DNA of 62,772 nt from contig PNNH01000088.1 in the NCBI GenBank assembly GCA_013824165.1, positions 1 through 62,772 on the forward strand, written 5' to 3'. The position numbers and the translations under genes are program-made. The notes under the pieces were generated by a model. The model saw only the letters and a list, made by a program, of their open reading frames with translations. It searched no databases and had not been told where the DNA came from. The DNA comes from Methylibium sp. (lineage in GTDB: Bacteria; Pseudomonadota; Gammaproteobacteria; Burkholderiales; Burkholderiaceae_C). Below, in pieces: positions 26,980 through 36,433 of the stretch (position 1 is the first letter of the stretch; every line of letters starts with the position of its first letter).

Positions 26980-29136
26980 ATGACGCATCCGACCCAAGCC
27001 CGCCCTCTTGTCAGCCCGGTCGCACTCGCCGTGCTGAGCCTGTGCGCCGCCGCGCCAGTCTGGAGCCAGACCGAAGTCGCGCAGCCGCCTGCAGCAGCCG
27101 CTTCGGCTGCGGAGACGCCGCAGAAGCTGGAGGTCGTCACCGTCAGCGCGCAGCGTCGCCTGGAGCGGCTGCAGGATGTGCCAGTCGCCGTCAAGGCCTT
27201 CTCATCCAAGCAGATCGAGGCCGCCGGCATCGCCAGCACACAGGACTTCGTGAACCTGACGCCGAATATGTCGTTCGACAACTCATTCACCTACGGCAAC
27301 TCCTTCGTGGTGATACGCGGCGTCACGCAGATCAACAACGCTGACTCGCCGGTGGCCGTGGTCGTGGACGGCGTGCCGCAGAACAACCAGAAGCAGCTGA
27401 AGATGAACCTGTTCGACATCGAACGCATCGAGGTGCTGAAGGGCCCGCAGGGTGCTCTGTACGGTCGGAACGCCATTGGCGGCGCGATCAATATTGAAAC
27501 CAAGCGGCCGGCCAACAAGCTGGAGGGCTTTGCCCAGCTGGGCGTCGGCAACGGCGGTTCGCGCGAGCTCAGCGGCGGCGTCAGCGGCGCGCTTGTCGAA
27601 GACAAAGCGCTGTTCCGCATCGTCGGCCAGACCAAGAAGAGTGATGGTCTGATCGAGAACAGCCTGCTCAATGCAAAGGTCGACGGCATCGACCACGACA
27701 ACTCCTTGCGTGCCAAGCTGGTGATCTACCCCAGCGCAGGCCTGCAGCTGGACTTCCGCGCCAGCGTCACCGACTTCGAGGCTGGCGCCACCTGGGACGG
27801 CATCGTCGCCGACGGCAAGCCGTCGACCATCGCCGCGCCGCGCTCCAACCTGCTGGGCCGCACCAACGGCCGTACCGAAGATTTCAGCTTCAAGCTCGAA
27901 GCCGATGTTCCGCTGGGCACGCTGACCGCAATCACTGCTTACACCGACCTCAGCGAGCGCTACCGCGGCGACCTGGACTTCTCCAACCCGACCGACATGC
28001 CCGGCGGTTTCCTTGGCATGGGCATCCAAGTCGGCCAGGGCCAGCAGCTCAATCTCAAGATGCTGAGCCAGGAAGTCCGCCTGACCTCGCCCGACAACCA
28101 GCCGCTGCGCTGGATCGGCGGTGCCTACTACCTGGGCACCAAGCGCGATCTGGAGACGCGCGGCTACATCGACACCAACAGCTCGCTGGATCAATGGGAC
28201 GAGCCGGCCAAACGCATCATCCACATGCAGGAGCACAACAAGAACACTGCGTCGGCGCTGTTCGGCCAGATCGACGTGGACTTCGACAAGCAGTGGACGC
28301 TGTCGAGCGCGCTGCGCTACGACCGCGACGAGCGCGAGCAGACCAATCTGCTCAACGGCAATGTGCGCAGCGCCAGCTTCAGCAAATGGCAACCCAAGCT
28401 GACACTGACGCACAAGTTCAGCCGCGACACCCTGGCCTACGGCACGGCCAGCACCGGCTTTCGCTCCGGAGGCTTCAATGCGCCAGGTATCGCCGACTTC
28501 AAGCCCGAGAGCCTGAACAACTTCGAGATGGGCTACAAGACCGTGACCCTGGGCGGCAGCCTGCTGTTCAATGCAGCGGCCTTCTACTCGCGCTCGACCC
28601 ACTTCCAGTACTTCCTGGTCGAGGCGGCCAGCGGCTCGCAGATCATCTCCAACATCGACAAGGTCGACATCAAGGGACTGGACATTGACTTCCGCTTCCT
28701 GCCGATGCGCGGGCTGGAATTCGATGGTGGGCTGGGCGTTGCCGACAGCAGCATCAAGCGCAACAGCACCGAAGCCGGCACCGTCGGCAATCACACGCCC
28801 AAGACCGTCCCCTTCAAGGTCAACCTTGGCGTGCAGTACAGCCAGGCCATCAGCGCCGGGATCGAAGCCTCGGTACGTCTGGACTACGAGCATCGCGACA
28901 AGAAGTACTGGCACCCGGACAACCTCGCGGTCTCGCAAGCCATGGACCTGTGGGGCCTGCGCCTGGGCTTGCGCGGTGACAAGGACCGCTGGTCGGTCGC
29001 CCTGGTTGGCCGCAACCTGGCTAACAAGAGGTACTACGCGGACTACAACGCCAAGCGCTACTCCGGCCTGCCCTATGACATCGGCTCGCTGGCCACGCCG
29101 CGCACGATCGGCATCGAAGCCAAGTTCCGTCTCTGA
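26980..29136 (+). CDS. TonB-dependent outer membrane receptor
   Basis: A 718-residue receptor. The signal peptide should be cut near residue 29-30 (VLSLCAAAPVWSQ). A TonB-box-like EVVTVSAQ follows, then a plug domain (VPVAVKAFSSKQIEAAG, VVIRGV, GPQGALYGRNAIGGAINIETKRP) and a beta-barrel to the end (IEAKFRL). It resembles the FecA/catecholate-like class used by many Burkholderiales and sphingomonads for organic substrates. It precedes hydantoinase, racemase and permease genes, so it probably imports the ring compound they use rather than iron; this is inferred from neighbours. Confidence 0.93.
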   Translation: MTHPTQARPLVSPVALAVLSLCAAAPVWSQTEVAQPPAAAASAAETPQKLEVVTVSAQRRLERLQDVPVAVKAFSSKQIEAAGIASTQDFVNLTPNMSFDNSFTYGNSFVVIRGVTQINNADSPVAVVVDGVPQNNQKQLKMNLFDIERIEVLKGPQGALYGRNAIGGAINIETKRPANKLEGFAQLGVGNGGSRELSGGVSGALVEDKALFRIVGQTKKSDGLIENSLLNAKVDGIDHDNSLRAKLVIYPSAGLQLDFRASVTDFEAGATWDGIVADGKPSTIAAPRSNLLGRTNGRTEDFSFKLEADVPLGTLTAITAYTDLSERYRGDLDFSNPTDMPGGFLGMGIQVGQGQQLNLKMLSQEVRLTSPDNQPLRWIGGAYYLGTKRDLETRGYIDTNSSLDQWDEPAKRIIHMQEHNKNTASALFGQIDVDFDKQWTLSSALRYDRDEREQTNLLNGNVRSASFSKWQPKLTLTHKFSRDTLAYGTASTGFRSGGFNAPGIADFKPESLNNFEMGYKTVTLGGSLLFNAAAFYSRSTHFQYFLVEAASGSQIISNIDKVDIKGLDIDFRFLPMRGLEFDGGLGVADSSIKRNSTEAGTVGNHTPKTVPFKVNLGVQYSQAISAGIEASVRLDYEHRDKKYWHPDNLAVSQAMDLWGLRLGLRGDKDRWSVALVGRNLANKRYYADYNAKRYSGLPYDIGSLATPRTIGIEAKFRL

Positions 29137-29160
29137 ACATCACGGTTTCGGAATACGCCC

Positions 29161-30744
29161 ATGAGTGAAACTTCCTTCATCCGCGTCGGTATCGACGTCG
29201 GCGGCACCAATACCGATGCGGTGGTGATGCGCGGCCGCGAGGTGCTGCACGGCCTGAAGTCGGCCACCACGGCCGATGTGACCAGCGGCGTGCTGGCCGC
29301 GCTGGAGCAGGTGCTGGCCGGCGCCGGCATCGCACGCGACCAGGTCGGCGCGGTGATGATTGGCACCACGCAGTTCACCAACGCACTGGTCGAGCGGCGC
29401 CGGCTCGCGCCGGTCGGCCTGATCCGCCTGGCGCTGCCGGCCGGACGCGGCGTGCCGCCGCTGTCGGGCTGGCCCGAGGACATGCTGGCGGCCGTGCGGC
29501 TGCACTGGCGCGAGGCCCAGGGTGGCTTCGAGTTCAACGGCCGCGAACTGGGCCGGCTCGACGCCGACGAGATCCGCGCCATCGCCGCCGAGTTCGCTGC
29601 GGCTGGTGTGGCCGACATCGCGATCTCGGGCGCTTTCTCCTTCATCAACGACTCACAGGAGCGCCAGGCCGCGGACTGGGTGCGCGAGGTGCTGCCGCAG
29701 GCGCGCATCACCTTGTCCTCGCAGATCGGCCGCGTCGATCTGCTGGCGCGAGAGAGCGCGGCCACGCTTAATGCCAGCCTAGGCCCGCTAGGCGTGGAGG
29801 TGGTGGCCGCCTTCGAAGAGGCACTGCGCCGCAGCGGCATCAAGGCGCCCTTCTTCCTGACGCAGAACGACGGCACGCTGATGCCGGCTGCACAGGCGGC
29901 GCGCTTTCCAATCCTCACCGTGGCCTCAGGGCCGACCAATTCGATGCGCGGCGCGGCCTTTCTCTCGGGCCTGGCCGACGCCATCGTGGTCGACATCGGC
30001 GGCACGACCTCGGACGTGGGTGTGCTGCAGGCGGGCTTCCCGCGCCAGGCCGGCGTGGCGGTCGAGGTGGGCGGCGTGCGCACGAATTTCCGCATGCCCG
30101 ATGTCTTCAGCGTCGGCCTGGGCGGCGGCTCCATCGTCAGCAGCGATCTCAAGAACCTGGGACCGCAGAGCGTGGGCTACCACCTGCACAGCGAGGCACT
30201 GGTGTTCGGCGGACAGACGCTGACCGCCACCGACATCGCCGTGGCGGCGGGTGTTGCAGCGCTGGGTGACGCGGCGCGCGTTCGACACCTGGACGGCGAA
30301 GCTGTGCGGCAATGCCACCTGCACCTCCAACACATCGTGGCCGACGCCGTCGAGCGCATGCGCACCTCCGCCGAGCCGCTGCCGGTGGTCGTGGTCGGCG
30401 GCGGTTCCATCCTGCTCGGCGGCCGGCTGCTGGACGGCGAGATCCACGTGCCAGCGCACTTCGGCGTGGCCAATGCCGTGGGTGCGGCGATGGCGCAGAT
30501 CTGCGGCGAAGTTGACCGGGTTCTGTCAGTCGGCCCCGATCTGTCGCGCGAGGCGGCCATCGCCCAGGTTCGCGTCGAGGCCGAACAGCGCGCCATCGAG
30601 GCCGGTGCGGATGCGGCCACGCTGGCCCTCGTAGACACCGAGGATGTGCCGCTGGCTTATATGGGCGGCGGAGCCACGCGGGTGCGGGTGCGTGTGGTGG
30701 GCAATCTGCTGGGGCAAACAAGGTTCAAAGGAGTCTCGGCATGA
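29161..30744 (+). CDS. hyuA: HyuA-type hydantoinase/oxoprolinase subunit
   Basis: A 527-residue member of the hydantoinase A / 5-oxoprolinase family, an actin-fold ATPase that opens cyclic imides or lactams. The phosphate-1 motif is RVGIDVGGTNTDAVV (8-22), and the second glycine-rich strand is AIVVDIGGTTSDVGVLQ with ASGPTNSMRGAAFL before it. At 527 residues it is a short A-only form. No HyuB partner follows; instead a DUF917 gene overlaps it by ATGA. The substrate is unknown. Confidence 0.88.
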   Translation: MSETSFIRVGIDVGGTNTDAVVMRGREVLHGLKSATTADVTSGVLAALEQVLAGAGIARDQVGAVMIGTTQFTNALVERRRLAPVGLIRLALPAGRGVPPLSGWPEDMLAAVRLHWREAQGGFEFNGRELGRLDADEIRAIAAEFAAAGVADIAISGAFSFINDSQERQAADWVREVLPQARITLSSQIGRVDLLARESAATLNASLGPLGVEVVAAFEEALRRSGIKAPFFLTQNDGTLMPAAQAARFPILTVASGPTNSMRGAAFLSGLADAIVVDIGGTTSDVGVLQAGFPRQAGVAVEVGGVRTNFRMPDVFSVGLGGGSIVSSDLKNLGPQSVGYHLHSEALVFGGQTLTATDIAVAAGVAALGDAARVRHLDGEAVRQCHLHLQHIVADAVERMRTSAEPLPVVVVGGGSILLGGRLLDGEIHVPAHFGVANAVGAAMAQICGEVDRVLSVGPDLSREAAIAQVRVEAEQRAIEAGADAATLALVDTEDVPLAYMGGGATRVRVRVVGNLLGQTRFKGVSA

Positions 30745-31826
30745 TGCTGATCGACGTGAAGGACATGGAGGCGATCGCCATCGGTAGCGCGATCTACGGC
30801 ACCGGTGGCGGTGGCGACCCCTATATTGGCAAGCTGTTGGCACAGAACGCGATCCGCCGGCATGGCCCCGTCAAGCTGGTCGGGCTGGATGAATTGGCTG
30901 ACGACGATCTGATCGTGCCCGTGGCCATGGCCGGCGCGCCGACGGTGCTGCTGGAGAAACTCGCCGACCCGCAGCCCCTGGTCGCCGCGCTACGCAGCCT
31001 GGAAGCCGTGCTGGGGCGCAAGGCAGCCGCGGTGATGTCCATCGAGGTCGGCGGCCTGAACTCAACCATCCCCTTCTGCACCGCCAGCACGCTGGGATTG
31101 CCGCTGGTCGATGCCGACACCATGGGCCGGGCCTTCCCTGAACTACAGATGACGCTGGCCACCTTGGCGGGCTTGAGCGCCTCGCCGCTGGCGATGGCTG
31201 ACGAGCAGGGCAATGCCCTGGTCGTGAATGCCAAGGACAGCCACTGGAGCGAGCGCTTCGTGCGCAGCATCATCATGGACATGGGCGGCGCCAGCTACCT
31301 GGCCATCCACGCGATGACGGTAGCCCAGGCGCGGCGCGCCACCGTGGCAGGCTCGATCAGCCAAGCGCGGCGCACCGGCCAAGCCCTGTTTGACGCACGC
31401 GAGCGGCATTTCGACCCGATCGCCGAGTTGCTGCGAGTCACCAAGGGCTTTGCGCTGTTCCGCGGCAAAGTGCTCGACGTGCAGCGCCTCGTCGACGGTG
31501 GCTTCTCGCGCGGACAGGCGCAGATCCAGGGTCTGGACGGCGATACCGGCCAGAGTCTCACCTTGTTGTTCCAGAACGAATTCCTGCTGGCGCGCCGCGG
31601 CGACAAGGTGCTGTGCTCGACGCCGGACCTGATCGTCCTGGTCGACCTGGAAACCGGGGAGCCCATCACCGCCGAGCAGACCCGCTACGGTCTGCGTGTG
31701 GCGGTGCTGGGTCTGCCCTGCGTGCCTGCCTGGCGCAGCGCTGCGGCGCTTGATCTGGTCGGCCCACGCCGCTTCGGCTACGCGCTCGATTACCGCCCGG
31801 TCGAGCAGGTCATGATGGACCACTGA
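30741..31826 (+). CDS. DUF917 (S-Me-THD-like) protein
   Basis: A 361-residue protein of the family formerly called DUF917, opening with the typical IDVKDMEAIAIGSAIYGTGGGGDPYIGK. The family often sits beside HyuA-type genes. From memory, Pfam renamed it after an S-methyl-thiohydantoin desulfurase, but I cannot check that here. Overlap with hyuA (ATGA) implies coupled translation and perhaps a complex. No signal peptide, so cytoplasmic. Confidence 0.85.
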   Translation: MMLIDVKDMEAIAIGSAIYGTGGGGDPYIGKLLAQNAIRRHGPVKLVGLDELADDDLIVPVAMAGAPTVLLEKLADPQPLVAALRSLEAVLGRKAAAVMSIEVGGLNSTIPFCTASTLGLPLVDADTMGRAFPELQMTLATLAGLSASPLAMADEQGNALVVNAKDSHWSERFVRSIIMDMGGASYLAIHAMTVAQARRATVAGSISQARRTGQALFDARERHFDPIAELLRVTKGFALFRGKVLDVQRLVDGGFSRGQAQIQGLDGDTGQSLTLLFQNEFLLARRGDKVLCSTPDLIVLVDLETGEPITAEQTRYGLRVAVLGLPCVPAWRSAAALDLVGPRRFGYALDYRPVEQVMMDH

Positions 31827-31876
31827 AACCCCAAACCGATCCGCTGCGCCAGCCCAGCACTCGAGCGAGCCCTGCC

Positions 31877-32629
31877 ATGCATCGACTGAAAGTCATCACA
31901 CCCATCATCACCGAGGGTCTGCGCGATATCGCCGACCTGCGCGCGCTCGAAGGTCCGGGCCTGCGTATCGAGCACACGCTGCTGGCCGAGGGCCCCCCCT
32001 CGATTGAGAACAGTTTTGACGATGCCCTTGCGGTGCCGGGTGTCCTTCTCAAGGCACTGGAAGCCGAGCAGGCTGGCTGCGACGCCATCGTGATCGACTG
32101 CTTCGGCGATCCCGGGCTAGGCCCGGCGCGCGAACTCGTCAGCATCCCGGTGTTCGGCCCCGGCGAGGTGAGCATGCACGCGGCGGCCATGATGGGCCAT
32201 CGCTTCTCCATCGTCAGCGTGGTCGACAGCGTGATACCGCTGGCCAACGAAATGGCCCGCCGCTATGGGGTTGAGCGCCAACTGGGCACGATACGCATCA
32301 TCGACATCCCGGTGCTGGATCTCGCCATCTCGCACCAGCACCTGCTGGGTGCCATGGCCGAGGCTGCATGCCGCGCTGTGCGCGAGGACCATGCTGACGT
32401 GATCGTGCTGGGCTGCACCGGCTTCATGGGCTGTGCCGACAGCGTCAGCGCCGCACTGGCGGCCGAGGGCCTGAGCGTGCCGGTCATCGATCCGATCCCC
32501 CTGACCGTGCGCATGGCGCATGCCTTCGCTGCCAGCGGCCTGAGCCACAGCAAGCGCGCCTGGGCCACACCCTCGCGCAAGCCCTTTAGCGGCTTCGCTG
32601 CACTGGCTGGCCTGATGGGCCAGCGCTGA
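31877..32629 (+). CDS. Asp/Glu/hydantoin racemase family protein
   Basis: A 250-residue member of the aspartate/glutamate/hydantoin racemase fold. The two catalytic cysteines are both present: C75 in AIVIDCFGDPG and C180 in VIVLGCTGFMG. The family inverts a carbon next to nitrogen by two-base chemistry; hydantoin racemases do so on 5-substituted hydantoins. It follows the DUF917 gene by 50 bases and is 2 bases before the permease gene. The likely role is to feed both enantiomers into one ring-opening enzyme. Confidence 0.88.
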   Translation: MHRLKVITPIITEGLRDIADLRALEGPGLRIEHTLLAEGPPSIENSFDDALAVPGVLLKALEAEQAGCDAIVIDCFGDPGLGPARELVSIPVFGPGEVSMHAAAMMGHRFSIVSVVDSVIPLANEMARRYGVERQLGTIRIIDIPVLDLAISHQHLLGAMAEAACRAVREDHADVIVLGCTGFMGCADSVSAALAAEGLSVPVIDPIPLTVRMAHAFAASGLSHSKRAWATPSRKPFSGFAALAGLMGQR

Positions 32630-32631
32630 GC

Positions 32632-33882
32632 ATGGCCAGCAGCCCGAAAGCCGCCACGCTAAGCGACGTGCCGCGTGTCGGCACCTGGCGCATCCTGCTA
32701 ATCCTGCTGGCCGTGATGATCGCGCTGCCCGCCTTCGTGATGGGCGCAGAGTTGGGCCACTCGCTGGGCGCCCAGAGGGCGCTGGTCGCAGCGCTGGGGG
32801 GTGCCGCCATCCTGGCCGTGATCGCCGGCCTGGGCGGCGCTGCAGGCGCCTATCACCGAGCCAGCACCTATGAGCTAATTCAGGAGGCCTTCGGCGAGCA
32901 AGGGGCCAAGCTGGCCAATGGCCTGCTGGGCTTGAGCATCCTGGGCTGGTACGGCGTGGTGGCTACCATGCTCAGCCACGCCCTGGCCTCGACGGCTCCG
33001 GCCCTGGCGACGCTGCCGAGTTGGAGCCTGGCGCTTGCGGGCTGCGCGCTGACCACGCTCACCGCGATGATCGGATTCCGTGCCCTGGACCTGCTGTCGG
33101 CCATCACCACACCGCTTAAGCTGGCCTTGCTGATCTGGACCTTTTTCGCAGCAGCGCAGGGCGGCCTGGGCCAAGCCTGGACCTACCGCCCGGCTACGGA
33201 GCTCCCGCTGGGCAGCGGCATCTCGATGGTGGCAGGCGGGCTGATGGTGGGCGCGGTGCTCTCGCCGGACATCGCACGCTTTGCACGTGCGCCCTGGCAG
33301 GCCGCGCTGGGTTGCGCCCTGGCCTTCGGTCTGGGCTTTCCAGCCGTGCTGATGCTCGCCGGCATACCCAGCTTGGTGAGCGCTGAGCGCGACCTGGTCA
33401 AAATCATGTTGATGCTGGGACTGGGTGTGCCGGCCATGCTGACCGTGGTGCTGACCGCATGGTCCACCAATGCCTTCAATCTGTACTCGGCCAGCCTGAT
33501 CGGCGCGACCTTGAGACCGCGCCAGCCCAGCTGGCAGCTGGCCCTGATCGCCGGACTGAGCGGGACCGCCCTAGGCCTGGCCGGCATCAGCGACATGTTG
33601 GTGCCTTACCTGCTGCTGCTGGGCATCGCAATCCCGCCCATCGCCGGCATCTACCTGGTCAGTGCAGCGCTGCGCCGCCAGCACTGGCGTACGCCGCGAG
33701 CCTGGCACGGCGATGCGCTGCTGGCCTGGGCCTTCGCCAGCGGCTGGGCCGCCCTGGCGCCGCGTTGGTCACTGGCACTGTCGCCAGTGGCGGCGCTGGA
33801 CTCCTTGCTGGTCAGTGCACTGGTCTATGCGCTGATGCGTCGCATGGGCAGGAGCGGTACCGCCGAAGCCGCCAAGGTCTGA
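32632..33882 (+). CDS. NCS1/cytosine-permease-like transporter
   Basis: A 416-residue membrane protein with about 12 hydrophobic spans, of the nucleobase/hydantoin NCS1 type related to CodB. The N-terminal part has ALPAFVMGAELGHSLGAQRALVAALGGAAILAVIAGLGGAAG. A central GSGISMVAGGLMVGAVLSPDIARFAR is typical of cytosine permeases. It starts 2 bases after the racemase gene and completes the import route: outer membrane by the TonB receptor, inner membrane by this permease. Confidence 0.88.
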   Translation: MASSPKAATLSDVPRVGTWRILLILLAVMIALPAFVMGAELGHSLGAQRALVAALGGAAILAVIAGLGGAAGAYHRASTYELIQEAFGEQGAKLANGLLGLSILGWYGVVATMLSHALASTAPALATLPSWSLALAGCALTTLTAMIGFRALDLLSAITTPLKLALLIWTFFAAAQGGLGQAWTYRPATELPLGSGISMVAGGLMVGAVLSPDIARFARAPWQAALGCALAFGLGFPAVLMLAGIPSLVSAERDLVKIMLMLGLGVPAMLTVVLTAWSTNAFNLYSASLIGATLRPRQPSWQLALIAGLSGTALGLAGISDMLVPYLLLLGIAIPPIAGIYLVSAALRRQHWRTPRAWHGDALLAWAFASGWAALAPRWSLALSPVAALDSLLVSALVYALMRRMGRSGTAEAAKV

Positions 33883-33906
33883 GCGGCCTGCAGCGCGCTG
33901 GTTGAT

Positions 33907-34557
33907 TCAGCTCTGCACCAGCCCATTGCGGATCGCGTAGACCGTCAGCTCGGAGTTATTCGCCAGCGCCAGTTTCTCCAGCACGCGGGCCCGGTAGACG
34001 CTGACGGTTTTCGGGCTCAGCGTCAGCTCCTCGGCGATGTCTGACAGGCGCTTGCCCGAGGCGATCATCACCAGGGTCTGCAGCTCGCGGTCCGACAGCT
34101 TGTGGTGCGCCTGCTCGGTGGTCGGTGCGGTCAGGCTTTCCACCAGCATCTGCGCGATCTCGGGTGTGACGTACTTGCGTCCCTGGGCGACGGTGCGCAC
34201 CGCCTGCACCAGCAGCTGCGGATCGCCGCCCTTGTTGACGTAGCCGTAGGCACCCGCCTTCAGCGCGCGGATCGCGTACTGGTCTTCCGGATACATGGAG
34301 ACGATCAGCACGCGTAGCGCAGCGCCTTCGTCCTTCAGCACATGCAGCACATCCAGTCCGCTGCGCCCCGGCATATTGATGTCGAGCACCAGCACATCAC
34401 AATCGCGCCCTTCGCCGGCCAGCTGACGCATCAGGCTGCGCAGCTCACCATAGTCGCCAGCCTCGCCGATGACCTCGATGTCGGCCGCATCGGCAAGCGT
34501 GTCGCGGATGCCGCGCCGGATCAGGGCGTGGTCGTCGCAAAGTATCACTTTTATCAT
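33907..34557 (-). CDS. NarL/FixJ-type response regulator
   Basis: A 216-residue regulator. The receiver domain has the phospho-acceptor D59 (DVLVLDINMPGRSG). The C-terminal LuxR HTH is KLSDRELQTLVMIASGKRLSDIAEELTLSPKTVSVYRARVLEKL. It overlaps the kinase gene before it by ATGA, so the two form a two-component pair. It converges with the permease gene, 24 bases apart. Targets are unknown. Confidence 0.93.
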   Translation of the reverse strand: MIKVILCDDHALIRRGIRDTLADAADIEVIGEAGDYGELRSLMRQLAGEGRDCDVLVLDINMPGRSGLDVLHVLKDEGAALRVLIVSMYPEDQYAIRALKAGAYGYVNKGGDPQLLVQAVRTVAQGRKYVTPEIAQMLVESLTAPTTEQAHHKLSDRELQTLVMIASGKRLSDIAEELTLSPKTVSVYRARVLEKLALANNSELTVYAIRNGLVQS

Positions 34558-35702
34558 GCACTGCCCCAGGCAGATGGATCGTGGGCCGCGGCCTTGCCGT
34601 CGGTGGAGTCGTCATCAGAGTCACTGTCCGGCCCGTGCAAAGGCACCGACAAGATCAGGCTGGTCCCCCGCACACTGCTGCTGAGATCCACCCACCCGCC
34701 GACAGTCGCCGCCCGCTCGTGCAGGCCGCGGATACCGAAGCTGCGAGCCTTGGCCAAGTCACCAGGCGCAATGCCCTGACCATTGTCGCTGACTTCCAGC
34801 GTCAGCACGCCGGAGTCGACGCTGAGTTCGATGTCCACCCGGGTCGCGTTGGCATGCTTGGAGACGTTGGTCAGCGCTTCTTGCGCAGTGCGGTATGCCA
34901 CCAGCGGCACGCCAGCCGGCAGTTGGATCTGCTCATGGCTGGTGCGTACCTTGGTCACGATGCCGGTGCGTCGCTCGAAGCGCATGCTCATCCACTGAAC
35001 CGCGGCGACCAAGCCCTGCTCAAGAATCGCCGGCCGCAGGTTGTGCATGATGCGCTGGCTGGCTTCGATCGCGTAGCTGACCGTCTCGAGCGCCGACTGC
35101 ACGCGCTGATGCAGCGCTTCGTTCTCGGCATGCCGGGCCATCCAGGCCAGATCGAATTTCAGTGCGGTCAGCGAGCCGCCGACATCATCATGGATCTCGC
35201 GCGCAATGGCGGCGCGCTCCATCTCGACGCTGGTCTGCAGATGTCCCGCCAGTTCATGCAGGCGCTGCTTGGACTTGCGCAGCTCGCGGTCCGCCTCCTG
35301 GCGCGCGCGCTGGGTCTCACTGGCCTCGATGGCATGCAACAAGGCCGGTGCAAGCCGGGCCAGATTGTTCTTCAGCAAATAGTCAGAAGCCCCAGTGCGC
35401 ATCGCCGCAACGGCGGTGTCTTCACCGATCTCGCCAGACACCAGGATGAAGGGGATCACGCGCTTGCTGTCCTTGAGCATGTCCAGCACCAGCAAACCGG
35501 AAAAACCGGGCAGGTTGTAGTCGGACACGATGGCATCCCAGGGCTCGTGCAAGGCGGCGGCAACCTCAGCCAGCGTATCGACGCGCTCGACTTGAACGTC
35601 CAGGCCCGCCCGCCGCAGCTGGGCGAGTATCAGCTGGTGGTCCAGCTCGGAATCTTCAACATGCAGGATGCGCAGGGAACGCTCAGCACCGGAACTCATC
35701 AT
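34554..35702 (-). CDS. soluble REC-HisKA_3 hybrid histidine kinase
   Basis: A 382-residue protein with no membrane span. An N-terminal receiver domain (D61 in WDAIVSDYNLPGFSG) precedes a coiled coil, a HisKA_3 dimerisation domain with H171 (ERAAIAREIHDDVGGSLTALKFDL) and a HATPase (EVSDNGQGIA, SFGIRGLHERA). The frame opens 24 codons earlier, but the double ATG at 35702/35699 gives the natural N-terminus. A receiver before a NarX-type kinase implies that another kinase controls it. It is coupled to the NarL-type gene and divergent from the chemotaxis operon. Confidence 0.9.
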   Translation of the reverse strand: MMSSGAERSLRILHVEDSELDHQLILAQLRRAGLDVQVERVDTLAEVAAALHEPWDAIVSDYNLPGFSGLLVLDMLKDSKRVIPFILVSGEIGEDTAVAAMRTGASDYLLKNNLARLAPALLHAIEASETQRARQEADRELRKSKQRLHELAGHLQTSVEMERAAIAREIHDDVGGSLTALKFDLAWMARHAENEALHQRVQSALETVSYAIEASQRIMHNLRPAILEQGLVAAVQWMSMRFERRTGIVTKVRTSHEQIQLPAGVPLVAYRTAQEALTNVSKHANATRVDIELSVDSGVLTLEVSDNGQGIAPGDLAKARSFGIRGLHERAATVGGWVDLSSSVRGTSLILSVPLHGPDSDSDDDSTDGKAAAHDPSAWGSA

Positions 35703-35977
35703 GGTGCCGAGTATGCCAAGAATGTATTGGGCGCCAGCAACACTCTGGCCAGCGCCCGCAAGCAGCTTGAGCATTCCATATTCCGGGTGAATACTAGGCG
35801 CCGGTCAGGAATTTTCGGTGATCTGCGCAAATAGACCGGATTCAGCTGGGTTGTCCTGTCGACATGCCGGGCGGAAATGCCGAAGATTCCACCATTGATG
35901 ACGTACCTTTTTTGCCGACTTCAGACGGCAGCGTCATGGGTCGGGTGAGGAAAAACAAGCGTGGAGCCAAAAAGTTG

Positions 35978-36433
35978 ATGACAGATACCCCTGCCCCCGA
36001 CGAGCCCGGGATGCTCCCCTTGCTGGCTGCTGCCGAGATTCAGGATCACCTGATGACGGTAACCAACGATCTGGAGCGGCTTCAGCGGCTGCTTGACGAT
36101 GCCGGCGAATCGCTGTCGGTTCACTTCTTCACCGCGTCGAGCCACCTCAACACCCTGTTGCGCCAAGCCGCCGAAAGAGGGGACAGCGAAACCGCGGGCT
36201 TGCACAACGTGATGGAGCAAATCGCTGGCGCCATCACCGCGCTGCAGTTCCAGGACATGGCCACGCAGTTAATCGCCCATACCAGCCAAAGGCTTCGGAA
36301 CTGTGCCGACCAACTGGCCCGCGACACCTTTGGCGATGACGAGGACGGCGAGGCCGTGGTCGAGATCGCGCCTTTGCGCCCCAACCCCGTAACCCAGGAC
36401 GAGATGGACGCTGGCTCCATCGAATTGTTCTAA
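35978..36433 (+). CDS. cheZ: compact CheZ-like CheY phosphatase
   Basis: A 151-residue helical protein. The sequence ITALQFQDMATQLIAHTSQRL contains the CheZ catalytic pattern FQDxxxQ (D93 and Q97, matching D143 and Q147 of E. coli CheZ). The C-terminus, VTQDEMDAGSIELF, looks like the CheY-binding tail of CheZ and the SQDEVDALL peptide of FliM. It is much shorter than enteric CheZ (214). The frame is open from ATG 35864 (189 residues), but that extra part looks non-coding; GGAG lies before 35978. It stands directly before cheY. The call is by motif; overall similarity to CheZ is low. Confidence 0.75.
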   Translation: MTDTPAPDEPGMLPLLAAAEIQDHLMTVTNDLERLQRLLDDAGESLSVHFFTASSHLNTLLRQAAERGDSETAGLHNVMEQIAGAITALQFQDMATQLIAHTSQRLRNCADQLARDTFGDDEDGEAVVEIAPLRPNPVTQDEMDAGSIELF

